A stretch of DNA of 64,000 bases from the NCBI RefSeq assembly GCF_004345245.1, contig NZ_SLUQ01000004.1:372001-436000 (forward strand), written 5' to 3'. Shown piece after piece: positions 33,822-42,552 of this stretch; the stretch's first letter is position 1, and every line of letters begins with the position of its first letter. The stretch is from Rhizobium sp. BK251 (lineage in GTDB: Bacteria; Pseudomonadota; Alphaproteobacteria; Rhizobiales; Rhizobiaceae). The notes beneath the pieces are model-generated. The model saw only the letters and a program-made list of their open reading frames with translations, did no database searches and was not told the DNA's origin. A program made the translations under genes and the position numbers.

Positions 33822-35640
33822 CGGTGCTCGGCGCCTCGCTCACCGCAGCCTCGTGCCCGGCGCCGATGCGGAGTGACATGGCGCGGACTTCGTTCAGATA
33901 GATCGCCTGGGCATGGGCCTGCGTCAGATTGTGATCGGCATCGGGAACGAGCGTGAAGCGGGTGTTCGAAAAACGCCGCAGCCCTGCGCCTTCAGGGCCG
34001 AAATGAAGGCTGAACTGCTCTAGCCCGACGTCATGAGCACTGTAGATCAGCGATACGCGCACCTTGCGCGCCGCAAGCAGCTGGAAGCTGCCCATGATCG
34101 CACTGCGTTCTTTCGAGAGGAACGCGAAAGTGTCGAGGAACGGACGACGGAGTCGTGCAAAACGCCGGACTGCGACCTTGACGATATTGCGCGCCGCTGT
34201 CTTCGCATCGATCGTGCCGCGCCACAGGCGCTTCAGCGTTTCGAGCTGGAGGAACTTCTGGCCGTAGGTCTCGAGCGAGCGCGGTGCAGCGCGCAGTGAA
34301 TCTTCCACCGATCGCGTCTCGTCCCAATGGAACACGTAAGGATTGACCGCGACCAGACCATTGGTGCGAGGGTCCATGACGCTGCCCTGGAAAGCGAGAT
34401 AACCGCCGCTGCAACGGCCGACGAGCATGGCCGGCAGGAGGTTGCGCGCCTCGAGCAGGTCAAAGGCCTCGGTGATTTCCCCGTTCTGCTCGCTCGCATA
34501 GAGGACCTGATCCGGCGCAGCCGGATTGGGAGGGCTATCGGCGACATTGGCATTGTCGAAGCGCAGCGAGGCGATACCTTCCAGCGCCAGCTGCCGCGCG
34601 ATCAGGACCGACGAGCGCCCCCAGCCGGCATGGCGGTCATAGGCGGTGGTGAGCAAGATGACAGTGGCTCCACGCCTCGGGCCGGCCGGTTCGCATAGAA
34701 CGCCGAAGAGGCGGTTTGCCTTGCCGAAACGCAGCGGCGTTTCAGAAAAACCATCCCCGACAAGCGCGAGCGGCCTCGTGACAGCACTGCCCGCGACGTG
34801 GGCCGGCACCGCCTGCACTGCAATGGATTGCGCCCATTCGACCACGCCGGCGCCGGTCTCGAGCGGCATCGCGGCAATCGACGGATTGGAGACGAGATCG
34901 CCGTAGCCCTTGTATTCGATCGAGGTAACCCTTGCGCCGAGGGCCTCGAGGTGGCTTGCAAGACCGCGGTCCGAGGGTCGGTCGGTACGTTCCACGACCA
35001 GGCAATCGGCAGCCGGAAGCTTATCGGTGGAAAGAAGATCAAGCTTGCGAACGGAGGCGGCGATCGCATCCGGCATCCTGAGCCCCGCAACGGAGACACC
35101 ACCCGTCTCCCGCTGGTTTTCCGCAAGACCAATGCTTTCATCGACCATCTTCGACCAAATGGAAAGCTCCCGCAGATAGTGCCGGCCGGAAACGACGGGA
35201 GCGAGGAAGGCGATACCTGCGACGTCATCGAGACGCGGGGCGAGGTCGGAGGCAATCGCGCAGCCGAGTCCCTGGCCGACAAGGATGAGGCGCTTGCAGC
35301 CGGAGAGCGAGCGCAGCAGCCTGGCTGCATCGATTGCGGTGCCGCGCCAGACGTCCAGCCCGGCGGAATAGTCGGACACATCGAGTGCGTCGCCCGTGCC
35401 CGCATAGTCGAAGCGCAGGCTCGGGATACCGCAATCGGCGAGGTTTTCGGCAAGGATGCGCCAGAACTTGCGCGTGCACATCTCCTCGAAACCCCAGGGG
35501 CTGAGGAAAAGCACGGCGGTCGAGGCCGGCACCTGCGAAGGCGTGAATAGCCCGACTGTGCTGGCGAATGTGACCGGCAACGCAGCAGCTTTCCCACGCT
35601 TTTCCACGCCCTCACTAATGGCGGCGCCTTTGGCGGCCAT
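33796..35640 (-). CDS. Tandem alpha/beta-hydrolase with Cys nucleophile in the second domain
   Basis: 614-aa protein made of two alpha/beta-hydrolase domains. In the first (about 25-280) the nucleophile elbow reads GQGLG (122-126), with Gly instead of Ser, so it is probably non-catalytic. In the second (about 300-600) the elbow is GRCSG (408-412) with Cys410; Asp537 (SAHD) and His570 (DADHN) could complete a triad. It resembles the exosortase- or polysaccharide-associated serine aminopeptidase-like hydrolases. The start (ATG 35640, GGAGA upstream) is 12 nt after the stop of a Wzx-type flippase gene, so the two are co-transcribed and the substrate is probably an exported glycan or its acyl group. 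Its 3' end overlaps that of the GH2-like gene by 26 nt. Confidence 0.82.
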   Translation of the reverse strand: MAAKGAAISEGVEKRGKAAALPVTFASTVGLFTPSQVPASTAVLFLSPWGFEEMCTRKFWRILAENLADCGIPSLRFDYAGTGDALDVSDYSAGLDVWRGTAIDAARLLRSLSGCKRLILVGQGLGCAIASDLAPRLDDVAGIAFLAPVVSGRHYLRELSIWSKMVDESIGLAENQRETGGVSVAGLRMPDAIAASVRKLDLLSTDKLPAADCLVVERTDRPSDRGLASHLEALGARVTSIEYKGYGDLVSNPSIAAMPLETGAGVVEWAQSIAVQAVPAHVAGSAVTRPLALVGDGFSETPLRFGKANRLFGVLCEPAGPRRGATVILLTTAYDRHAGWGRSSVLIARQLALEGIASLRFDNANVADSPPNPAAPDQVLYASEQNGEITEAFDLLEARNLLPAMLVGRCSGGYLAFQGSVMDPRTNGLVAVNPYVFHWDETRSVEDSLRAAPRSLETYGQKFLQLETLKRLWRGTIDAKTAARNIVKVAVRRFARLRRPFLDTFAFLSKERSAIMGSFQLLAARKVRVSLIYSAHDVGLEQFSLHFGPEGAGLRRFSNTRFTLVPDADHNLTQAHAQAIYLNEVRAMSLRIGAGHEAAVSEAPSTVISRRYAR

Positions 35641-35652
35641 CGCTGTCTCCTT

Positions 35653-37167
35653 TCAGGCTCGGCGCGGCGCAAGCAGCGCCAGCGCTTGATTGGCAACCGG
35701 GTGCGCCGCTTTCGGCAGACGCGACGCGATCGCCTTCATGACGGTGATGTCCTCTTCGGGCACGGCATTGAAGAGCCGGAGTGCCACGACATAGACGAGC
35801 GCGCCGGCGATGATCGCGGCCGCAAGGCCCGCGACATGCGGCAGCAGATGGACGAATGCGTAGGCGGCACCGGCCGAAAGCAGGGAGGCTGCGCCGACCT
35901 TGAGCATGGTCACGAACATGCCGCGCATCGAGCCTTCGAACTCCATCTGACGGACCATCAGTCCGCACATGACGGTAAAGGCTGCAAGACGCACGACCGC
36001 GGCACCCTCGCCGCCATACCACGGCACGGCCGCAAGACAGCCGACCACCATGACGACGCTTGCAATGCCGCCGACGATGAGCCGTTCGCGGATCCGGCCC
36101 ATCGAATACAGATACTGTGTGCAGATCTGCATGAAGACGTAGGGAGCAGCGGTGAGCGAGAGAAGCGCCACCATGCCGCCGCTCGGTTCGAAGGGCTGGC
36201 CGAAGATCGCAACGACGAGATTGCCGGAAATGGCCGCGAGGCCGAAACTCATCGGCAGCGTGATGTAGGCAATGCTGCGCACGACCCCTTCGAAGACGCT
36301 GACCGGCAGCCGGCCCGTCGCATGCGAGTGCATCTTCTCGGAATAGTACGGCAGGAGGCTGCCACTCAGTTGGGTCGGCAGCTGCAGAGCGAGATTGGCG
36401 AGCGAGAGCCCGACTGCATAAAAGCCGACGGCTTCGACGCCCCAGTATTTCTGCAGGAACAGCAGCTCGATGCGATTGAGGAAGATCGAGCTGTTTATGT
36501 ATTCCAGGGACAGGATGAAGGAGGTGCTGACAAGGTAGGAGACACCGATGCCGCAGGAATTGCGCGCGGCGGCGGCGATCCGGAGCGTATAGGCGAACAT
36601 CAGCACCTGGCCGAGAATATAGCCGGTCAGCGCGCCGCCGACGCCGAAGAAGATCGCACCGAGCAGCACCGTCGCCATCTGCAGCACGGAGCTTGCGACG
36701 GTGAGCCTGAAGAACGTGCCGAGCTGCTGCTCGCCGATCAGGTAGTTCTTCGTATAGGCGCCGATCGACTGGACGAGGAAGAGGACGCCGGTGATGAAGA
36801 TGATCGACGGCGCGCTCGTTGCCCAGTGCAGCCTCTCGCCTTCCCAGTAGAATGCGATGTAGCCGAGAAGCAGGACGAGCGTGGAAATGATCGTCGGCTG
36901 CACCAGATAGGCCGCAAAGCCCCGTCGCTCCGCAGTCGAATAGCCCTGGACCTTGAGCTGGGGCAGCAGGCGCAGCAGCGTGATGCCGGTCCCGATCTCT
37001 GCGACGAGGGCGCCGGTCGTTACCAGCCACAGTGAGAAGGCGATGATGCCGTTCGCTTCCGGACCCAGGAGGCGGGCGGCAACGATGGAGCTGAAGAATC
37101 CGGTCAGCAGCGTGGTCATGCCCGCTGCCGCGTTCAGTGCCGAATTCGCCATGATGCTCTTGGCCAT
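35653..37167 (-). CDS. Wzx-type polysaccharide flippase (MOP superfamily)
   Basis: 504-aa integral membrane protein with about 14 helices; the N-terminus (NAAAGMTTLLTGFFSSIVAARLLGPEANG) is typical of oligosaccharide flippases of the MOP/MVF superfamily. It should move an undecaprenyl-linked or lipid-linked glycan across the inner membrane. It is first in a minus-strand pair with the tandem hydrolase and divergent from a glycosyltransferase gene, so a complete glycan assembly and export unit appears to lie next to the carrier-protein operon. Confidence 0.9.
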   Translation of the reverse strand: MAKSIMANSALNAAAGMTTLLTGFFSSIVAARLLGPEANGIIAFSLWLVTTGALVAEIGTGITLLRLLPQLKVQGYSTAERRGFAAYLVQPTIISTLVLLLGYIAFYWEGERLHWATSAPSIIFITGVLFLVQSIGAYTKNYLIGEQQLGTFFRLTVASSVLQMATVLLGAIFFGVGGALTGYILGQVLMFAYTLRIAAAARNSCGIGVSYLVSTSFILSLEYINSSIFLNRIELLFLQKYWGVEAVGFYAVGLSLANLALQLPTQLSGSLLPYYSEKMHSHATGRLPVSVFEGVVRSIAYITLPMSFGLAAISGNLVVAIFGQPFEPSGGMVALLSLTAAPYVFMQICTQYLYSMGRIRERLIVGGIASVVMVVGCLAAVPWYGGEGAAVVRLAAFTVMCGLMVRQMEFEGSMRGMFVTMLKVGAASLLSAGAAYAFVHLLPHVAGLAAAIIAGALVYVVALRLFNAVPEEDITVMKAIASRLPKAAHPVANQALALLAPRRA

Positions 37168-37413
37168 GGAAGGTCCGTCTCGTCCTCAGATGCTGCGGGT
37201 CGTCAAGCGTGTCGCCGGCCAAGATCTTCCCCGAACCCCGCTTCTATTCGAGAAAACTTAATGTTTCTGCACATAAGACGACTCGAAAATTCAGGTAAAT
37301 TCGTCACCATGCATTTACCCTGCCGCCCGCGCCGTTCGTTCGATTTACCGAACCTTAAGCGGCGACCGCCGATGGTCCATCAATCCTCGCGCTGACGTCT
37401 GTGGTGATCCGGG

Positions 37414-38421
37414 TTGAGAATTGTTCTTTTGGTCGCCTCTGCGAAAGGCGAAATGTGCGGTGTCGCCGATTACACGGAACGACTGGCCGAAGCCCTGCAG
37501 CGCGCTGGCGCTGAAGCGCGCGTCGAATTTCTTGACCAGTGGTCCTGGAGCGAATTCCTCACCGTCAGACGAAAATACGGGAGGGAGCGGCGCACGGTCT
37601 TCCACATGCAATATCCCTCGCTGCATCTCGGGCGTTCGATCTCGCCGGGCTTCCTGCCCCTCCTCCTGCCGAACACCTTCGTGACGCTGCACGAGTTCCG
37701 CCTGTTCAATCTGCTGCGGAAACTGATCTTCCTTCCGACCGCCCTTCTTTCAAGGCGGATCATCTTTTCCAACCAGGACGAGATGACGCTGTTCCGGAGT
37801 TACTTCCCCCTGGCGGCGCGCCGGCTTGCCGTTCTGCCGATCGGCAACAACATCGCAAGAACCTCGACGCGGGCCGGCAAGCCGGCTGTCGAGCGCCTTG
37901 TCTATTTCGGCCAGATCTCGCGCAACAAGGGCATCGAATTCTTCCTCGATACCGTCGCCCGCTTGCGCGCGGCGGCCGTTCCGGTCGAGGCAGAGATCAT
38001 CGGTGCGCTGGTGGAACCCGACGCTACCTTTGTCGACATGGTGAAGGCCTCTGCCGAAAGGCACGCGATCCGCCTGCGGCTGAACATGCCGCCCGAGGAT
38101 GTCTCGACTGCTCTGAGCGAGGCCACGCTGGCACTCCTGCCCTTCCCGGATGGAGTCTCCAACAAGCGCGGTTCGGCCCTTGCCTGCCTCGACCATGGCG
38201 TCAGCGTCCTGACGACCCACTCGAAGCTGACGCCGCAATGGCTCTCCGTGGTCACGCACCCGGTGCAGGCGCCGGATGATGCCGCGGCCACCATCACGCG
38301 CATCGCCCACAATGATGTCGAGCGCATCTTGTCGCCGGAGATCCTTGCCAGGGAATTGCGTGCGCGGGACTGGAGCGAGATCGCCAAGGCGCATCTCAAG
38401 ATCTACGAGACAGCGACCTAA
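37414..38421 (+). CDS. GT-B glycosyltransferase
   Basis: 335-aa cytoplasmic glycosyltransferase of the GT-B fold. An N-terminal Rossmann start (RIVLLVASAKGEMCGVADYT) with the G-x-G/A-x acceptor loop, a hinge, and a C-terminal donor-binding half (LVYFGQISRNKGIEF ... LPFPDGVSNKRGSALACL) are visible. The Gly-Val-Ala-Asp-Tyr motif near the N-terminus occurs in GT4-like enzymes. Start is TTG 37414 with a weak ribosome site; no upstream ATG is in frame. It is divergent from the flippase and convergent, with a 4-nt overlap of stops, with a second glycosyltransferase. Confidence 0.85.
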   Translation: MRIVLLVASAKGEMCGVADYTERLAEALQRAGAEARVEFLDQWSWSEFLTVRRKYGRERRTVFHMQYPSLHLGRSISPGFLPLLLPNTFVTLHEFRLFNLLRKLIFLPTALLSRRIIFSNQDEMTLFRSYFPLAARRLAVLPIGNNIARTSTRAGKPAVERLVYFGQISRNKGIEFFLDTVARLRAAAVPVEAEIIGALVEPDATFVDMVKASAERHAIRLRLNMPPEDVSTALSEATLALLPFPDGVSNKRGSALACLDHGVSVLTTHSKLTPQWLSVVTHPVQAPDDAAATITRIAHNDVERILSPEILARELRARDWSEIAKAHLKIYETAT

Positions 38422-39593
38422 CGCTCGACACCCGCCAACGCGGCCTCGTAGACAGCCACATAGCGCTCGGCAACGCTGTCCCATGAATAGGCTGCGGCTT
38501 CCTGTGTCAGTTGACGGCGAAGCGCACTACCCTCCGCGACCAGAGCATCGTAGGCGGAAACGAGTACCCCGGCGGCGGCTTCCGCATCGCCAAAATTCGC
38601 GAGCCGGATCGGCCGGTGCCTCTCGGCAAGGCTGCGGTAGGCCTCGTTTTCGTGCAGGACAGGGAGGAGCCCCGCGCTCATCGCTTCCACGGCAACAAGC
38701 CCAAACCCCTCATATTCCGACGCGGAGGCAAAGAGCGAAGCCTTGCCGATGATGTCGCGAATGGTGTCGTTGCCGGGTGAAACATGCAAAGAAACGCTGC
38801 CCCGTAATCCCCGCTCGGCTATTTCCCGGTGAAGTTCCGCCTCGCTGAGATCGGAAGCACTCCCGACGATGTCGAGGTGCCAGCTCTCCCCGCGGGTCGC
38901 GAGTCGTTTCATCACGTCGAGCAGGCGCTCGAGCCGCTTGTTTTCGGAGAAGCGGCCGATCGTGACAATACGGCGGACAGGCACTCGCGAGGCGGCGTCG
39001 GCGAATTTCTCGGTGTCCGCACCATTCTCGATCAGGACCGCGCGATCGCCGGCGATCCTGGAAAAGAGCCGATGATCGGAATTGCTGCAGCAGACAAGCT
39101 GGCGATAGGACCGGGCGGAGGCGCGTGTGAGGCTGTTAAACCAGAGAGCCTTGATCGCCGCGTATTTCGGCGTGTGAAAGAAGCCGCCATGCGTGGTCGC
39201 GACCATCGGTCGGCCGTGCCACATACGGGTCCAGGCAAGGGCATCGAAGAAGAAGTCGATCGCATGCACATGGACGAGGTCGGCATCGCTGATCTGTCGC
39301 AGTACCTGGGGTGCCAAGGGATAGCGGCTCGACCCCGACCAGGGGATGCGCACCACCTCGATGCCATCGATGGTCTCATGCCGCAGCAGCTTCACGCTCC
39401 GCGCGGTAAACAGCGAATCGCAGGTCACCACGCGCACGCGATAGCCCCGCGCCAGCAACTGGCGGCTGAGATTGGCAACGACATCCTCGAGCCCGCCGCG
39501 GTTCGGCAGAAACTGGCGAACGACCTGCACGACAAGCGGCCGCGAAGCGATACTCTGCTGCCTTGTCGGAGCCGGCCTTTCCAGCACTGTCAT
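38418..39593 (-). CDS. GT4-family glycosyltransferase
   Basis: 391-aa GT-B glycosyltransferase. The N-terminal domain has NRGGLEDVVANLSRQL, the acceptor-site loop of GT4, and HVHAIDFFFDAL; the donor domain has IGRFSENKRLERLL and the EX7E block in SASEYEGFGLVAVEAMSAG. ATG 39593 is chosen because the extra residues of the longer frame (to 39656) are unlike the family. Sugar specificity is not evident. It ends against the upstream glycosyltransferase and probably acts on the same glycan. Confidence 0.9.
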   Translation of the reverse strand: MTVLERPAPTRQQSIASRPLVVQVVRQFLPNRGGLEDVVANLSRQLLARGYRVRVVTCDSLFTARSVKLLRHETIDGIEVVRIPWSGSSRYPLAPQVLRQISDADLVHVHAIDFFFDALAWTRMWHGRPMVATTHGGFFHTPKYAAIKALWFNSLTRASARSYRQLVCCSNSDHRLFSRIAGDRAVLIENGADTEKFADAASRVPVRRIVTIGRFSENKRLERLLDVMKRLATRGESWHLDIVGSASDLSEAELHREIAERGLRGSVSLHVSPGNDTIRDIIGKASLFASASEYEGFGLVAVEAMSAGLLPVLHENEAYRSLAERHRPIRLANFGDAEAAAGVLVSAYDALVAEGSALRRQLTQEAAAYSWDSVAERYVAVYEAALAGVER

Positions 39594-39736
39594 CGCCAAC
39601 CTTCCTGCTGCGCGGGGCAACGCGACGAAATCCGCACCCGTCGCTGACAGGAGCACCGCCGGCGTTAAGAAGCAGTTTATGGAGGGCCCAAGGGCCTCGA
39701 AGACCGATGCGGAAGGTTAACCGGCTCTACTTCGGC

Positions 39737-39973
39737 TCAGAAGGCGCGGAAGGTGAGCGTCGTCAGCGAGCGCACGATGCCCGGAATGCTGGCGATGTTG
39801 TCATTGATGAACTTGCCGATGTCCTGGCCTTCCTCGATGTAGACCTTCATCAGCAGGTCGTAATCGCCGCTGGTCGAATAGAGCTCCGAGACCAGCTCGG
39901 TCTCGTAGATGGCATCGGCAACCTCATAGGTCTTGCCGGGGGCGCATTGGAGCTGGACGAAGATGGGCTTCAT
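39737..39973 (-). CDS. Small Lrp/AsnC-type ligand-binding (RAM) protein
   Basis: 78-aa protein consisting only of the RAM/ACT-like effector domain of Lrp/AsnC regulators (FVQLQCAPGKTYEVADAIYE ... GDYDLLMKVYIEE ... TLTFRAF) without a DNA-binding domain. Such stand-alone proteins form amino-acid-binding oligomers and may modulate full-length Lrp proteins. It lies alone between the glycosyltransferase and the lysine-catabolism LysR gene. Confidence 0.9.
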   Translation of the reverse strand: MKPIFVQLQCAPGKTYEVADAIYETELVSELYSTSGDYDLLMKVYIEEGQDIGKFINDNIASIPGIVRSLTTLTFRAF

Positions 39974-40051
39974 GGGACTTACCTGCAGAGGATTTCAAGA
40001 CGCCGCACTATGGTCGAAAGCCGGCTGCCTTAGCAAGTCGTTCCGTTGTCG

Positions 40052-40948
40052 CTACATGTCCGCGGCCGCCTCTGCGGCGATCCAGTCGCGGAAGGCAGCG
40101 AGCGGCGCATAGTCCGCCCGCTCCGTCGAGGAGGCGAGATAATAGCGCTCGCTGCTCTCCACCTCTCTGTCGACGGCGGCGACAAGTTCGCCGCGGCCGA
40201 GTTCGTCGCCGATCAGGAATGTCGGCAGAAGCGCGACGCCGAGGCCGGCCATCGCTGCCTGCGCCGCCATGGCGAACTGGTCGAAGAGCATCCCGTGCAC
40301 GCTCTCAAAGACGACGTCGTTGCCGGCAAACCACCGCTCCCAAGCATCCGGCCGGGTGGTGAGGTGGAGAAGCGGAACGGAAAGCAGGTCGTTCGGTGTC
40401 TCGATACAATGCTCGACCTTGAAAGCGAGGCTGCAGGCCGGCACCGTCCGCTCCGACATCAGGAAAGTGAGTTCCGCGCCCGGCCAGTGTGGATGGCCGA
40501 AATGGATCGCGGCATCGATCGAGTCGAGGCGGAAGTCGAAAGGCGAAAGCCGCGTCACGAGGTTGATGGTCACTCCTGGATGGGCGCTCAGGAACCGGCC
40601 GAGGCGCGGAGCGAGCCAGCGCGTCCCGAAAGTCGGCAGTATCGCCAGGTTCAGCGTACCGCCATGCGGATTGGCGCGCAGGTTGAGCGAGGCGCTGGAG
40701 ATGCGCCGCAGCGCCTCCCGGATCTCGCGGGCATAGGCGTCGCCTGCCAGCGTGAGGCGGACCGTCTGGCGCTCGCGGACGAAGAGCTCGACGCCGAGCT
40801 GCTCCTCCAGTGCCTTGATCTGGCGGCTGACGGCGCTCTGCGTCAGGTCGAGCTCTCTGGCCGCCGCCGTCACGCTGCCGAGCCTCGCCGTCGCCTCGAA
40901 GGCGGCAAGCAGGGAAATCGAAGGCAGAAATCGCCGGGCAGTAAGCAT
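40052..40948 (-). CDS. LysR-family regulator (GcvA-like) of the lysine/pipecolate operon
   Basis: 298-aa LysR protein with HTH around SVTAAARELDLTQSAVSRQIKALEEQLG (residues ~25-52) and an effector domain of the GcvA/AmpR type (GGTLNLAILPTFGTRWLAPRL ... FDFRLDSIDAAIHFG). It is divergent from hglS, with 110 nt between starts and a palindrome next to its own start, so it most likely activates hglS-amaA-amaB in response to a lysine degradation intermediate. Confidence 0.9.
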   Translation of the reverse strand: MLTARRFLPSISLLAAFEATARLGSVTAAARELDLTQSAVSRQIKALEEQLGVELFVRERQTVRLTLAGDAYAREIREALRRISSASLNLRANPHGGTLNLAILPTFGTRWLAPRLGRFLSAHPGVTINLVTRLSPFDFRLDSIDAAIHFGHPHWPGAELTFLMSERTVPACSLAFKVEHCIETPNDLLSVPLLHLTTRPDAWERWFAGNDVVFESVHGMLFDQFAMAAQAAMAGLGVALLPTFLIGDELGRGELVAAVDREVESSERYYLASSTERADYAPLAAFRDWIAAEAAADM

Positions 40949-40952
40949 GGAT

Positions 40953-40969
40953 CATTCCATTTGAGAATG
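40953..40969. promoter_or_regulatory. Candidate LysR operator upstream of hglS
   Basis: CATTC (40953-40957) and GAATG (40965-40969) form a perfect 5-bp palindrome with a 7-nt centre, 5 nt upstream of the lysR ATG, in the region shared by both promoters. Confidence 0.45.
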
Positions 40970-41058
40970 AGCTGTTTCAGAAATGTCGATATTCACCAGC
41001 ATTGCGCCCCTGTAAAGACGCTTATCCTGATGAAATGGAATGAATATCGGAGTCTTCG

Positions 41059-42486
41059 ATGTCTACTGCCCCCATCTCGACGGCGCATGTCTCCACGGAT
41101 CATATCCGCTCGCTCTTCACCGAGGCCATGTCGCGGATGTACCGCACCGAGGTCCCGCAATACGGCACGCTGATGGAGTTGGTGGCGGAAGTGAATGCCG
41201 AGGTGCTCTCCCGCGAGCCCGAGATGCGCAGGCGGCTCGAAAACGCAGGAGAACTGGACCGCATCGACATCGAGCGCCATGGCGCGATCCGGCTCGGCAC
41301 GGCGGCCGAACTTCACACGATGCGCAGGCTCTTTGCCGTGATGGGCATGCAGGCGGTCGGCTACTACGATCTCTCGGTCGCGGGCGTGCCGGTGCATTCC
41401 ACCTGCTTCCGCCCGATCGCCGATGCGGCGCTACGCGCCAATCCGTTCCGCGTCTTCACCTCCCTTCTGCGACTGGAACTGATCGAGGACGAAGCGCTAC
41501 GCGCCGAGGCGGAAGCGATCCTCGCCCGCCGTTCGATCTTCACGCCGCGTGCCATCGAGCTGATCGAGCGGCATGAGCATCAGGGCGGTCTTTCCGGCAA
41601 GGAGGCAGAAGATTTCGTCAATGAAGCGCTCGAAACCTTCCGCTGGCATGGCGAGGCGACGGTCGATGCCGAGACTTACAAGCGGCTGCACGACGCGCAC
41701 CGGCTGATTGCCGATGTTGTCAGCTTCAAGGGCCCGCATATCAACCACCTGACGCCGAGGACGCTCGATATCGACATGGTGCAACGGCGCATGCCGGAGC
41801 GCGGTATCACGCCGAAGGCGGTGATCGAGGGACCGCCGCGCCGCGCCTGCGATATCCTGCTGCGGCAGACGAGCTTCAAGGCGCTGGAGGAGCCGATCAG
41901 CTTCCTCGGCGAAGCAGACGGCACACGCGGCACGCATACGGCCCGCTTCGGCGAGATCGAGCAGCGTGGCGTGGCGCTGACACGCAAGGGCCGCGCGCTC
42001 TATGACAAGCTCCTCGCTTCGGTGCGTGGCGAGGTACAGGTCGGAGCAAGCGGCGCCAAGGCCGGCGACTACGATACCGAGCTTTCCGCCCGCTTCCGCG
42101 AATTGCCGGACAGCTGGAACGAGTTGCGGCGCCAGGGGCTCGCGTTCTTCCGTTACACAGCAACTACCGAGGGCGTTGCGGCGGCTGCCCGAGGTGCTTT
42201 GCCGAACAATACCGAAAGCCTGATCGCCGGCGGCTACGTTGCCTTCGACCCCATCGTCTACGAGGATTTCCTGCCGGTCAGCGCTGCGGGCATCTTCCAG
42301 TCGAACCTCGGCACCGACCAGCAGCAGAACTACGCCACGCGCTCCAATCGCGCAGCCTTCGAGGCAGCACTTGGCGCAACTGTCAGCGACGAGCTTGACC
42401 TCTATGCCGAGCGCGAGGCGCAATCGCTTCGTGCCGCACTTGAGGCCCTCGGCCTTGCCGGCGTCGAATTGAAGACAGTGGCCTGA
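41059..42486 (+). CDS. hglS: 2-oxoadipate dioxygenase/decarboxylase (D-2-hydroxyglutarate synthase; DUF1338)
   Basis: 475-aa non-heme Fe(II) enzyme of the DUF1338/YdcJ family that turns 2-oxoadipate into D-2-hydroxyglutarate with O2 in lysine degradation. Metal ligand candidates are His74 (IERHGAIR), His230 (HINHLTPR) and Glu299 (FGEIEQRG), with spacing close to that of the Pseudomonas enzyme. CGGAG precedes the ATG. It heads an operon with an FAD oxidase and an ALDH7-type dehydrogenase, so lysine flows via pipecolate and 2-aminoadipate to this step. The aminoadipate aminotransferase is not in the window. Confidence 0.9.
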   Translation: MSTAPISTAHVSTDHIRSLFTEAMSRMYRTEVPQYGTLMELVAEVNAEVLSREPEMRRRLENAGELDRIDIERHGAIRLGTAAELHTMRRLFAVMGMQAVGYYDLSVAGVPVHSTCFRPIADAALRANPFRVFTSLLRLELIEDEALRAEAEAILARRSIFTPRAIELIERHEHQGGLSGKEAEDFVNEALETFRWHGEATVDAETYKRLHDAHRLIADVVSFKGPHINHLTPRTLDIDMVQRRMPERGITPKAVIEGPPRRACDILLRQTSFKALEEPISFLGEADGTRGTHTARFGEIEQRGVALTRKGRALYDKLLASVRGEVQVGASGAKAGDYDTELSARFRELPDSWNELRRQGLAFFRYTATTEGVAAAARGALPNNTESLIAGGYVAFDPIVYEDFLPVSAAGIFQSNLGTDQQQNYATRSNRAAFEAALGATVSDELDLYAEREAQSLRAALEALGLAGVELKTVA

Positions 42487-42552
42487 TCCGCCCGCTTCCT
42501 GAAGCGAGCGGGCGGCGCTAGAATGGCGTGTTTGAAGATACAGGACCGACGA

